Positions 57,477-64,000 of a stretch of DNA of 64,000 nt are shown piece by piece (the first letter of the stretch is position 1; every line of letters begins with the position of its first letter). Location of the stretch: IMG/VR virus record IMGVR_UViG_3300024307_000003, positions 1-64,000 of that record. One strand, written 5' to 3'. Under the pieces are notes generated by a model, which ran no database searches, was not told where the DNA came from, and worked only from the letters and a program-made list of their open reading frames with translations. The position numbers and the translations under genes are program-made. Source of the DNA: a virus.

Positions 57477-58943
57477 TTATTCCCAGTAATAGTCATACTG
57501 GATGTTAGTTGCAATTGTTCCCGAAGTACCTACCGTACCAATATGCTTGACGCACAGCTGAACAAATTCTCCGGGGTTGACATAAATCGGGTTCTTAAAC
57601 GTAGCTACAGGGTTTATTTGAGAAACAATAGTGTTAACAGCTTGTGCAGCTGTCACTGTCTGTGTAAGTTCTGGAAGCAGTACAATACGGCGGGCTTTTG
57701 TTGTAGCAGCTTCTGCTGTAGCCAACGATACTGCTGTATGTCCAAACGCCAGAGTAAATATCCGGTTCATAGGTCCACCAGCCAGTACAGTTTGAACAAA
57801 AGAAGACAACTTAATACCAGTGATAACCAAACGCTTACCTGTTGTGTTGGCACCTGCTGCTGGAACCTGATAAGAATTCAGAATACCGTCTGTGTTAACT
57901 GCCAACGTAAAAGTTTCCCAAGCCTGACCACCAAGACCGCCCGGTAAGTTTGCAGTGAGGGCAGTGTTAGACGGAACGGCTGCGGTTGGGTTGGTGGAGT
58001 TGGTATAGGTAGCCAAACTACCCATTGTTCCGCCAGTTAAACCTTGGTAACTTCCGTATATACCATTAGCTATATTACCTGCTTCGCGGGTAATATTCAT
58101 ACCACCTACACGAACGTTATAGTTGGATAGGTTGCAGTTTAGAGTGGCCGAAGCAGCACCACCTACAATTGCGTGCCGCAAGAAAACCGGGAGAGCTGGG
58201 GAGGCATGTGGTTGTCCTTGACCACTGGGAGTATTTATCACTGCGTAAAGGTCTGTAGATTCACCATCGTTAATCCAGAACTCTGTGGCCCTGTGGTGAA
58301 TATAAACAATAAACTGGTATTTCTGGTTAAGAGAGGGGGTAAAGTTCATTACAGAACTAACTCTCTCTGTACCGTTAAAGTTTGATACCCCAAATAAACC
58401 TGCCGATGTTACACGGAAATATGCCCCGTCTGTAGGAGCATAGGGGTTCGATGTGGCGTTAAGACCTAAACCAAAATCGACAACTGTGTTTGCTACTAAC
58501 CAAGCAGAGAAAGAAATTTCAATATCTGCTGATGTTGTACAAGTTCCGTAAGTAGGAAACGTTGCGTATGTGCGGAAAGATGTTCCTGTGGTGGTGGTTG
58601 TGATATTACCACCATTGGTTTGCATACCAGCAGTACCCCATGTATTTGTCATGGTGGTGTTATGGTATTGATGCTTACCTGTGTTCTGTGCCGTAGAATT
58701 AAGTGTCTCGTCGTCATACATGGTGTCGAGAGCAACCCGAAGACGATAATCTAAATCTGTTTCTGGTGAATACATTTGAGGGTCTGTTGCAAGGACAGTG
58801 CCCGTATCATTCTCAGAATAAATACGAATACCTCCAACAGAGGCAGGTGTATCACTATTTGCTAGAGTAACTTTTGCATAACCGTTGGCGTCAGCCGTAA
58901 GTTCTGTTATTCCACTTCCGAAGCCAATTTTTGCTCCACTCAT
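57477..58943 (-). CDS. Virion-associated protein with LamG-like region, 488 aa
   Basis: The protein opens with a small Ig-like stretch (GSGITELTADANGYAKVTLAN), then a beta-sandwich region (DIEISFSAWLVAN, QKYQFIVYIHH) and a C-terminal domain ending PVATFKNPIYVNPGEFVQLC. Similar C-terminal phrases occur in uncharacterised phage structural proteins (memory only). It precedes the terminase. Likely a surface or fibre protein. Confidence 0.55.
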   Translation of the reverse strand: MSGAKIGFGSGITELTADANGYAKVTLANSDTPASVGGIRIYSENDTGTVLATDPQMYSPETDLDYRLRVALDTMYDDETLNSTAQNTGKHQYHNTTMTNTWGTAGMQTNGGNITTTTTGTSFRTYATFPTYGTCTTSADIEISFSAWLVANTVVDFGLGLNATSNPYAPTDGAYFRVTSAGLFGVSNFNGTERVSSVMNFTPSLNQKYQFIVYIHHRATEFWINDGESTDLYAVINTPSGQGQPHASPALPVFLRHAIVGGAASATLNCNLSNYNVRVGGMNITREAGNIANGIYGSYQGLTGGTMGSLATYTNSTNPTAAVPSNTALTANLPGGLGGQAWETFTLAVNTDGILNSYQVPAAGANTTGKRLVITGIKLSSFVQTVLAGGPMNRIFTLAFGHTAVSLATAEAATTKARRIVLLPELTQTVTAAQAVNTIVSQINPVATFKNPIYVNPGEFVQLCVKHIGTVGTSGTIATNIQYDYYWE

Positions 58944-58944
58944 T

Positions 58945-59913
58945 TTAAATTCCTATACACATAACCGAATACTGGCCTTTAGCCTCTGCTTCGGAATAGA
59001 GGGTTATTGTGAAACCTGTTCCAGCAACAATGTCGCTTACAACAGGTCTGATATTCAGAAGATACATTTCGTCTGGATCAACTCCGGAGGGGGTTAGAAC
59101 ATTACAAACAACTTCGCTGCTAACACCTACCCAAGATTGTCCTGTTACTATTGTCTGCGCTTTGTCCGTAAAGGAACTACCAAAATCACATACAACGTTT
59201 ACACTACTACCACTTACACCAGCTGGACCAGTAGCGCCCGTAGCGCCTGTTGCACCAGTCTCTCCTTGTATCCCCTGAACGCCTTGAATGCCCTGAATAC
59301 CTTGTATTCCCTGCGGACCCTGTAAAGAAGATAATGTTACGATGTTGGTCCACGAAACATCTCCGACATAACGCCACTGAATGTATGTACCATTACTTTG
59401 AAGCTCTACTTCTCTACCATCAACTCCATTTGTACCTGCCGGACCTTGTATTCCTTGAGCACCAGAAGGCCCTTGAGGGCCAACTTCGCCTTGTATACCT
59501 TGGGGTCCGGTGTTACCCTGAATCCCTTGTGAACCTTGCGGTCCTACTTCTCCCTGTATTCCCTGTATTCCTTGTGGGCCTGTAATCTCTGAAAGAAGAA
59601 TTAAGTTTGTCCAGCTAACATCCCCAACATATCTCCACTGGACGTGTGTAGCAGACTTTTGTAATTCAACTTCCCTTCCATCTACTCCATCACTTCCGTC
59701 AACCCCTGCTGCGCCTGTATCTCCTGTTGGTCCAACCGAACCTGTGGGACCAGTGGCTCCAGTAGGGCCTATAGGCCCTCTTATACCTTGTTGGATGGAG
59801 GAGACAACACCTCCAGCGTCAACTCCAAAGGAGAGTGTCCCACTATCCCCTTCCTCAAGAAACACTTTCGTGTCAATTGGAGACGATTGGAGAATCTTTG
59901 TGACAATACTCAC
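58945..59913 (-). CDS. Collagen-like fibre protein
   Basis: The 322-aa protein has two Gly-X-Y collagen-like blocks (about 43-80 and 112-166) and a third (about 200-238), rich in GPQGIQG triplets. Two copies of a short module (DGREVELQ, then QWRYVGDVSWTNI) lie between them. A C-terminal beta domain (SVNVVCDFGSSFTDKAQ) would be the trimer tip. Such proteins form long thin fibres. Confidence 0.8.
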   Translation of the reverse strand: MSIVTKILQSSPIDTKVFLEEGDSGTLSFGVDAGGVVSSIQQGIRGPIGPTGATGPTGSVGPTGDTGAAGVDGSDGVDGREVELQKSATHVQWRYVGDVSWTNLILLSEITGPQGIQGIQGEVGPQGSQGIQGNTGPQGIQGEVGPQGPSGAQGIQGPAGTNGVDGREVELQSNGTYIQWRYVGDVSWTNIVTLSSLQGPQGIQGIQGIQGVQGIQGETGATGATGATGPAGVSGSSVNVVCDFGSSFTDKAQTIVTGQSWVGVSSEVVCNVLTPSGVDPDEMYLLNIRPVVSDIVAGTGFTITLYSEAEAKGQYSVMCIGI

Positions 59914-60221
59914 TGTGTAACACTCCGAAGAACATTGATTTCAAATGTCTCTGTGTATACGACTTCTGTAGAGGGGAGGGTGTAACGAATGTCACAATAG
60001 AGAATACATATGGGCCAATCATCTGTAGAGCTGTCTGAGAGAGTGAAAATCCCGTTAACGTTGTCTGTACGTGTGACAGTTAATTGTGAAACAAGTTTGT
60101 TACTCTTGTCTCTAATTTGTGCTGCAATTGTCCAGCTTGCAAAATCGGATGGAACTACTCCATCGGATTTAACGGATATATCACGGGAGAAGGTGGCTCC
60201 ACGTTTGTGTGAAATCTGCAT
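59910..60221 (-). CDS. Small fibre-attachment protein (BppU-like fold)
   Basis: The 103-aa protein (MQISHKRGATFSRDISV) has the beta pattern of small attachment domains (ASWTIAAQIRDKSNKLV; ILYCDIRYTLPS). It overlaps the collagen-like gene by 4 nt and probably anchors it to the virion. First gene of the late operon. Confidence 0.6.
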   Translation of the reverse strand: MQISHKRGATFSRDISVKSDGVVPSDFASWTIAAQIRDKSNKLVSQLTVTRTDNVNGIFTLSDSSTDDWPICILYCDIRYTLPSTEVVYTETFEINVLRSVTQ

Positions 60222-60233
60222 GTTCTCTCCGAA

Positions 60234-60263
60234 AGAAAAAAGAAGAGCTACATTTGCAGCTCT
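60234..60263 (-). terminator. Intrinsic terminator just before the late operon
   Basis: On the minus strand AGAGCT and AGCTCT (60263-60244) form a stem, followed by TCTTTTTTCTTTC. It lies directly before the ribosome site of the first late gene. Another small stem (GGAGA/TCTCC at 60270-60284) precedes it. Confidence 0.55.
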
Positions 60264-60334
60264 GAGGTAGGAGAGCTAATCTCCTATGAGGAGAAAGCTT
60301 ATCGTTCTTGTTATTGTTCAATGCTTTCTTCGAA

Positions 60335-60373
60335 ACAAAGAAAAGCCCGCAACTAGAAATCTCTAGGCGGGCT
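60335..60373 (-). terminator. Intrinsic terminator of the tRNA/ncRNA unit
   Basis: On the minus strand AGCCCGC (60373-60367) pairs with GCGGGCT (60350-60344), then TTTTCTTTGTTT. This strong stem with a U-rich tail is the likely 3' end of the transcript from the promoter at 62203. Confidence 0.7.
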
Positions 60374-60511
60374 GAAGGCTCTATAACGAGCACCAATAAA
60401 AACGGATACGTTAATGTTGGCTATGTCTGCACGGCTGGCACGGCTGTGCTTGTTGTTATTTCCCAAGAGGAGGGCAATGAAATAGTTGTGGGTAGTCAGG
60501 CCGAACTTCAT
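60353..60511 (-). CDS. Possible small protein, 52 aa
   Basis: A frame starting MKFGLTTHNYFIALLLGN has AGGAG 6 nt upstream and ends inside the terminator stem. The site is good, but the frame lies in a structured non-coding stretch and its tail is formed by the terminator. It may be a leader peptide or chance. Confidence 0.3.
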   Translation of the reverse strand: MKFGLTTHNYFIALLLGNNNKHSRASRADIANINVSVFIGARYRAFSPPRDF

Positions 60512-61356
60512 TTCTGACTCCTGCGACGTTAAGGGTCTGCTTGCAGGCTTTCTCCCTTCGCTTCTACGTGTGGTATCGGATCACCAATTTTACCCACACA
60601 AATACATTCTCCTAACTAGTATTCAGCCGCTAGGAACCTCCCGGCAACTGTGGAAAATGTATTTATATAGGCACTAGATTTACCAACATGCTCTTCGTGG
60701 AAACCCACTGTAATATATCCTATGATCTACTCTGTTCTTTCACCAACCACAAAAGTTAACGAACTACTGAGAGTTAGGATATATTACGGTGAGGGCCTGT
60801 TGATTTCCCTGTTATCAGGCTCAGGGAAGATGCTGGAGGAAATACAGCAAGCATCTCAATTCACTGAATATCTGGATTCTTCCAGTTTAACATTTATTGA
60901 TTATGCAGAGTTATACGCTGCAAATAACAATTCTTATAAACCAGAGGATTTTCTTTCCAACCCCTTGTTGGAAAGCTTATTCCTCACAACCGCAAGGATT
61001 TCTAATTTGTGCAGAACTGGATAACAATCTTTTTTCTCTTGACACGCCATCAATATTTCTATTCATTTCGTGGAATCGGGATTGCTATCTCATTCTCTGT
61101 CGGCTTTCCTGCTCTTCCAACATCATCTTAGGCGCGACCTAAGCACCATCGAATTTACGTTAGGCGTTGTTGTGTTTCAGCAAGCCTAGTCCCGGCAGGC
61201 CACGCGCATAGCGTCCGGTCTTCTCTACTATCATTGATCACTGCATCAACACAAAGCTGTGATTTTCGAGTAGTCTCTACGTAAAACTTTTAATATTCTG
61301 GTGGCGTTTTATGACGCGAATATCAGCAGACGCTGCCCGTCGCACGGGGCCATAAT
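60374..61356 (-). ncRNA. Candidate large structured RNA downstream of the tRNAs
   Basis: About 980 nt without a convincing gene but packed with perfect stems. Examples: AAATACATT/AATGTATTT (60600-60664), a 13-bp inverted repeat (60710-60722 with 60775-60787), TTCCCTG/CAGGGAA (near 60810-60828), CTGGA/TCCAG (near 60872), CTTTCCAAC/GTTGGAAAG (60953-60975), CTTAGG/CCTAAG (near 61127-61143), TAGGC/GCCTA (near 61160-61189), ATATTC/GAATAT (61293-61323) and CCCGT/ACGGG (near 61337). It lies between the tRNA cluster and a terminator. The strand is inferred from those; base-pairing alone does not settle it. Confidence 0.45.
60706..60791. repeat. Long inverted repeat
   Basis: GTAATATATCCTA (60710-60722) and TAGGATATATTAC (60775-60787) are perfect inverses. 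Pairing extends to 17 bp with one G-T, and inner pairs ACTCT/AGAGT and GTTC/GAAC extend the stem inward. It is the longest hairpin seen in the window. Confidence 0.75.
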
Positions 61357-61431
61357 TGGTGTTCGTGCAGAGAATTGAACTCTGATTAACAGGTTGAAAA
61401 CCTGCTGTCCTCACCATTGGACGACACGAAC
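61357..61431 (-). tRNA. tRNA-Glu (TTC)
   Basis: Acceptor GTTCGTG/CACGAAC, D arm GTCC/GGAC, anticodon loop TTTTCAA (TTC) and T arm CAGAG/CTCTG. CCA is encoded. A complete tRNA; the last of the minus-strand cluster. Confidence 0.92.
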
Positions 61432-61437
61432 AATATT

Positions 61438-61511
61438 TGGAGCGGGAAGAGGGGTTCGAACCCTCGCTATCAACTTGGAAGGATGAAGTGCTACCATTAC
61501 ACCATTCCCGC
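61438..61511 (-). tRNA. tRNA-Gly (TCC)
   Basis: Acceptor GCGGGAA/TTCCCGC, D arm GTGT/GCAC, loop CTTCCAA (TCC), T arm GAGGG/CCCTC and encoded CCA. The anticodon stem TCATC/GTTGA has one T-T mismatch. Otherwise standard. Confidence 0.88.
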
Positions 61512-61516
61512 AAATT

Positions 61517-61592
61517 TGGTGCTGCCATCAGGACTCGAACCTGAAACCTACCGCTTACGAAACGGTTGCTCTACCAGTTGAGCTACAGCAGC
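61517..61592 (-). tRNA. tRNA-Thr (CGT)
   Basis: Acceptor GCTGCTG/TGGCAGC (with two G-T pairs), D arm GCTC/GAGC, loop TTCGTAA (CGT), T arm TCAGG/CCTGA and encoded CCA. Confidence 0.9.
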
Positions 61593-61600
61593 ATACTTCG

Positions 61601-61726
61601 TGGGGGAGGCTGGAGTCGAACCAGCAAGCCAGATAAACTACTCACAAGGCTTAAAGCCGGCTGCCTTGTTTTCACTCACGAGACTACCCCTCTCTGGGGC
61701 TGCGTATCCCATTCCGCCACTCCCCC
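61601..61726 (-). tRNA. tRNA-like gene of 126 nt with enlarged middle
   Basis: Acceptor GGGGGAG/CTCCCCC, D arm GCG/CGC with a Leu/Ser-type D loop, and T arm GCTGG/CCAGC are intact. The middle is about 35-40 nt too long and contains two related segments (CTCGTGAGTGA and CTTGTGAGTAG). A stem ACAAGG/CCTTGT encloses CTTTAAG, which would give anticodon TTA if it were the real loop. No CCA is encoded. Probably a rearranged type II tRNA gene or pseudogene. Confidence 0.5.
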
Positions 61727-61732
61727 GTAATT

Positions 61733-61809
61733 TGGTCGGAGATACAGGATTTGAACCTGTGACATTTTGCTCCCAAAGCAAACGCGCTACCAGACTGCGC
61801 TAATCTCCA
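61733..61809 (-). tRNA. tRNA-Pro (TGG)
   Basis: Acceptor TGGAGAT/ATCTCCG (first pair T-G), D arm GCGC/GCGC, anticodon stem TTTGC/GCAAA with loop TTTGGGA (TGG), T arm ACAGG/CCTGT and encoded CCA. First tRNA of the minus-strand cluster. Confidence 0.92.
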
Positions 61810-62168
61810 ATAAACGATCCGGACACCACTTGGAAACAACAACGTTGTCCCTCGGCCCGCCTTGGCGCGAGCACAGGGAAGAGTATGAATCCTCCCTGCT
61901 GGGTAGCGCTCGATCTCATCCGGTGTTCCCTTTTCAGGGAGTCGCTACGTTCGTGTGTCCAGAAGGGGAGGAACTATGTTCCCACGAATCTTCTGGCACG
62001 CAATTGATTAATCTTAAAATGTGCCTACCCGAAGTTACCTTCCGTCTGCAAGCAACAAACTCCCTTGTCAGTTCAAGGGAAGGTAGGGCTTAAGTCATCA
62101 CCGGTATGGAGGCCGGGAGAGGTGTCCTCAGAAGATGGAACACATAATTAACAAACTTCCCTATTTGT
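61810..62168 (-). ncRNA. Structured non-coding leader of the tRNA unit
   Basis: No gene is seen between the promoter at 62203 and the first tRNA. Stems include CCCTTG/CAAGGG (62062-62079), TACCTTCC/GGAAGGTA around it, CAGGGA/TCCCTG (61874-61898) enclosed by CGAGC/GCTCG, and the competing GTAGCG/CGCTAC (61904-61948). The competing helices could allow two folds. Possibly the 5' part of the same large RNA as 60374-61356. Confidence 0.4.
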
Positions 62169-62174
62169 ATTTAC

Positions 62175-62203
62175 ATCCTAGCAGATTATTTTCTGTTTGT
62201 CAA
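62175..62203 (-). promoter_or_regulatory. Sigma70 promoter of the tRNA/ncRNA unit
   Basis: On the minus strand TTGACA (62203-62198) and TAGGAT (62180-62175) are 17 nt apart, with TGC just before the -10 (extended -10). Its sequence closely resembles the promoter at 63065-63093. Confidence 0.75.
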
Positions 62204-62219
62204 CACCCAATCTGAAATT

Positions 62220-62525
62220 TTATACAGCTACAGGGAAGCGTCTGAATTCGGCTACAACACCTTTCCCAACTTCCTGCTTACGCTCTTCTTCCCTGTTGGC
62301 AGGTTCGCCCATAAGCTTCTCAGCAGCTTGGGCGTACAGCCAATGCAGCTTCAGGATTTTATCCAGAATCCCAGCACGAGTAGCAGGATTAACCGCAGGA
62401 TCAAACGCCAGCTTCGACATGGCCTCGTAGGCAGGAACTGCGTCTTTGTTCACCAGATCCTGAAGCTCTGTGATATTGTCAAATGTCTTCTTGGCTGCTC
62501 TTACATTCTTGGATACATTAGCCAT
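62220..62525 (-). CDS. Hypothetical helical protein, 101 aa
   Basis: MANVSKNVRAAKKTFDNITEL, then NPATRAGILDKILKLHWLY and a charged C-terminus. It is small, helical and near the late operon, so a small terminase subunit is conceivable, but no DNA-binding motif is clear. Overlaps the upstream gene by 8 nt. Confidence 0.6.
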   Translation of the reverse strand: MANVSKNVRAAKKTFDNITELQDLVNKDAVPAYEAMSKLAFDPAVNPATRAGILDKILKLHWLYAQAAEKLMGEPANREEERKQEVGKGVVAEFRRFPVAV

Positions 62526-62820
62526 CTAATTCTTCTTCCTCTCCTGAATCTCTTAGGGCTTGTAGAACATTTTCTAATAGCTCTATCAACACCCATGTAT
62601 CTTGTGTATTGCTTTGGATCAGTTTGTAATTGCTATCATCTTGTAACACTGTAAGTCCTACAGTGGGTTTGAAGTCGTATTCGTTCCCCTCCTCGTCTCG
62701 GAGGTAGATAGCGTTCTCTTCAAGGGCTACTACTAAACTAGCTAGGTTGTTTAGGATGTTCTCTATCTCATCGGCAACAGGAGGAGAGGAACGTTTGAAC
62801 TCAAGAATCTTTCCAGACAT
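62518..62820 (-). CDS. Hypothetical protein, 100 aa
   Basis: Acidic protein (MSGKILEFKRSSPPVADEIEN) with a beta part in the middle and an acidic tail EEEELDG. First gene behind the promoter at 63065-63093. Function unknown. Confidence 0.6.
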   Translation of the reverse strand: MSGKILEFKRSSPPVADEIENILNNLASLVVALEENAIYLRDEEGNEYDFKPTVGLTVLQDDSNYKLIQSNTQDTWVLIELLENVLQALRDSGEEEELDG

Positions 62821-62978
62821 ACTACCAATCCTCTTGTTGTTTTAATCCAGATAAGTTAAAATCTAAAAGAAAGAAAAAGAACCAAAAAGAAAGAAAATAA
62901 CTAAATAAGTATATAATACTATAATCTATACATAGCTTTGTACTATACCTTGCTATACTATGCGTTGCTACTTCTTAA

Positions 62979-63050
62979 CCTACTAAGGAAACTCACTACG
63001 TTCGTTTCTATTCCTTGCTTAGGCGGACAATATCGTTTCACTCATTGTCC
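62979..63050. other. Two hairpins in the leader of the leftward operon
   Basis: CCTA-AAGGAA pairs with TTCCTT-TAGG (62979-63023), and GGACAAT pairs perfectly with ATTGTCC (63025-63050). Both would be at the very 5' end of the minus transcript starting near 63058. This is the position of cis-acting antitermination RNAs in some phages, but the fold is not otherwise recognised. Confidence 0.4.
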
Positions 63051-63064
63051 TGTTCAGTAGGACC

Positions 63065-63093
63065 ATTTTAGCAATAATTTTTTAGTTTGTCAA
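63065..63093 (-). promoter_or_regulatory. Sigma70 promoter (leftward)
   Basis: On the minus strand TTGACA (63093-63088) and TAAAAT (63070-63065) are 17 nt apart, with TGC before the -10. It leads to the genes at 62820 and 62525, and by read-through to the tRNA unit and late operon. Confidence 0.75.
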
Positions 63094-63186
63094 TACCTAA
63101 TTACTAATCTTTACAAAATTAATACTAATTAGTTACATTAGTGTATACTTTATTTACTAGTTGGATTAGGAAAAGATTCGTTAGCT

Positions 63187-63247
63187 GTAGACTCTACGCT
63201 TCGCTTCGTAGTCTACTTGAAGCTGTGTCCTAGTGAGTCGGACACAG
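63187..63247. other. Two strong hairpins between divergent promoters
   Basis: GTAGACT...ACG pairs with CGT-AGTCTAC (63187-63216, about 10 bp with a 2-nt bulge), and CTGTGTCC pairs perfectly with GGACACAG (63223-63247). No U-run follows on either strand. They lie between the leftward promoter at 63093 and the rightward promoter at 63321. Otherwise the 62821-63392 stretch is AT-rich and gene-free. Confidence 0.5.
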
Positions 63248-63320
63248 CGAATATAATATAATAATAAAGTAACTTAACTAATATCTTTGGTGTAAATCTC
63301 TTCTTCAAAGAAGAATTGTC

Positions 63321-63348
63321 TTGACTTTGTGTCAGAATCTGCTAAGAT
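63321..63348 (+). promoter_or_regulatory. Sigma70 promoter (rightward)
   Basis: TTGACT (63321-63326) and TAAGAT (63343-63348) are 16 nt apart with an extended TGC element. It drives the small genes from 63393 onward. Confidence 0.65.
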
Positions 63349-63392
63349 TTGAACATGGGAACTGTTTGTAAAACAAACTGAATGGAGGAATA

Positions 63393-63560
63393 ATGATCAG
63401 TTATTACATTGGTGTATTACAGGACTACCTATCCGAATTTGGACATTTCGTAAACTCCTGTGTTGACAGAATTCTGATGTGGGTGTTCAATGCAAAGACC
63501 CCTGACGCATTGTTCGGAAACATGATCGAATGGGTGGAGAGAACTATCGCATCTAACTAA
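63393..63560 (+). CDS. Hypothetical protein, 55 aa
   Basis: Starts behind GGAGGAATA and reads MISYYIGVLQDYLSEFGH. Amphipathic helices. First gene of a rightward run. Unknown function. Confidence 0.6.
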   Translation: MISYYIGVLQDYLSEFGHFVNSCVDRILMWVFNAKTPDALFGNMIEWVERTIASN

Positions 63561-63578
63561 TACAACTAGGAGAATTGA

Positions 63579-63827
63579 GTGAATAAAGATCGAGCATTGG
63601 TGTTACAGATGGCTTTGGAGGAGCAATGCCTCCTACGCACACAGGAAGAAATCATCAAGGACGAGATACGAAAGCTCCCGAGCAAATACATCCCCGAAGC
63701 AGCCAAAGAACGTAATTACATTATGAGCTGTTTCAACCTCTGGACAGAATATGAGCTATACCGTTTCTGTCAATCAACCCAAACTAATATTGGGGAAATC
63801 AAGAAAAGATCACGTTACGAAGAATAA
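63579..63827 (+). CDS. Hypothetical protein, 82 aa, GTG start
   Basis: GTG at 63579 lies 6 nt after AGGAG. The protein is charged and helical (NKDRALVLQMALEEQC; IIKDEIRKLPSKYIPEA). No family is recognised. Confidence 0.6.
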   Translation: MNKDRALVLQMALEEQCLLRTQEEIIKDEIRKLPSKYIPEAAKERNYIMSCFNLWTEYELYRFCQSTQTNIGEIKKRSRYEE

Positions 63828-63844
63828 CTACAACAAGGAGAAGT

Positions 63845-64000
63845 ATGAAATACGCTACAGTTTACAAATGGGTAAGTATCTACGATTTAATGCGTGTAGG
63901 ATATGACTTTAAGATTGTTCCCCCTGAAACATCTCAAGACGATTACAAGATTGAATACATCACCCATTGTGGAATGGGGATGACCCTCGAAACATTCAAA
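63845..64000 (+). CDS. Hypothetical protein, truncated by the window end
   Basis: ATG at 63845 has AAGGAG upstream; 52 codons (MKYATVYKWVSIYDLMRVGY) are open to the last base. Continues outside the window. Confidence 0.55.
   Translation, partial: MKYATVYKWVSIYDLMRVGYDFKIVPPETSQDDYKIEYITHCGMGMTLETFK

Noticed and set aside
60722-61024. Plus-strand frame of 100 aa in the non-coding unit
   Set aside because: No ribosome site, opposite to its surroundings, and its sequence is made of perfect hairpins (60710-60787, 60953-60975), which fits structured RNA better.
61601-61726. Ochre-suppressor tRNA (TTA anticodon)
   Set aside because: The loop CTTTAAG can be drawn, but the enclosing arm does not form a normal anticodon stem in a 126-nt molecule, and genes in the window use TAA as an ordinary stop.
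62220-62525. Terminase small subunit
   Set aside because: Size and helical nature would allow it, but no helix-turn-helix is clear and it is about 5 kb from the large subunit. Left as hypothetical.
1-64000. CRISPR arrays, integrase or attachment sites, transposons
   Set aside because: No regularly spaced repeats, no integrase or transposase motif and no tRNA-linked att duplication were seen. The repeats found are two 62-nt copies and protein-level repeats.

Overview
The window is part of the genome of a large tailed phage with a contractile tail (myovirus). The evidence is a nearly complete virion gene set with a tail sheath, a Mu/P2-type baseplate and a lambda-type capsid, plus phage replication genes, a lysis set and eight tRNA or tRNA-like genes. 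The sequence is AT-rich, uses the standard code with strong AGGAGG-type ribosome sites, and carries sigma70-like promoters (TTGACA, 16-18 nt, TATAAT-like). The host is therefore probably a Gram-negative bacterium, likely a gammaproteobacterium. The phage genus is not recognised from the sequence alone, and neither genome end is visible.

Layout. (1) 1-14430, mostly minus strand: small unknown genes, then a replication block with SSB-like protein, family B DNA polymerase, T7-gp4-like primase-helicase, a MazG-like protein and a large protein ending in a DUF2135-like domain. A small plus-strand pair lies at 1939-2264. (2) 14431-14769: divergent control region with one promoter in each direction, each carrying a palindrome. 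(3) 14770-25899, plus strand: about 35 tightly overlapping, mostly small early or middle genes, including a metallophosphoesterase, a DNA methyltransferase, a SleB-like cell-wall hydrolase, a T7-gp6-like 5' exonuclease and an HNH protein. They are followed by three odd tRNA-like genes, a homing endonuclease and a bidirectional terminator. (4) 60221 down to 26786, minus strand: the virion and lysis operon. It reads in transcription order: fibre proteins, large terminase (split by a group I intron), portal, S49 protease-scaffold, decoration protein, major capsid, an island of fibre and adhesin genes, connectors, sheath, tube, chaperones with a -1 frameshift, tape measure, baseplate and holin. 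(5) 60234-62203, minus strand: a tRNA cluster inside a nearly gene-free, hairpin-rich unit with its own promoter and two terminators. (6) 62220-62820 two small minus genes, then a hairpin-rich divergent promoter region, and plus-strand small genes running off the window end.

How it fits together. Early genes are probably read from host-type promoters, several of which overlap palindromes that could be operators. No good promoter is visible directly before the late operon, which sits behind two intrinsic terminators. Late expression may therefore need antitermination or a phage-specific promoter. Three HNH endonucleases mark recent mobile-element activity: one inside a group I intron at the Walker A codons of the terminase, one that displaced the original start of the DNA polymerase gene, and one directly after a tRNA.

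The most promising undescribed element is the 1.8-kb non-coding unit at 60.3-62.2 kb. It is rich in perfect hairpins, encloses the tRNA cluster and ends at a terminator. This layout recalls the large ornate phage RNAs (GOLLD and ROOL classes), but membership cannot be tested here.
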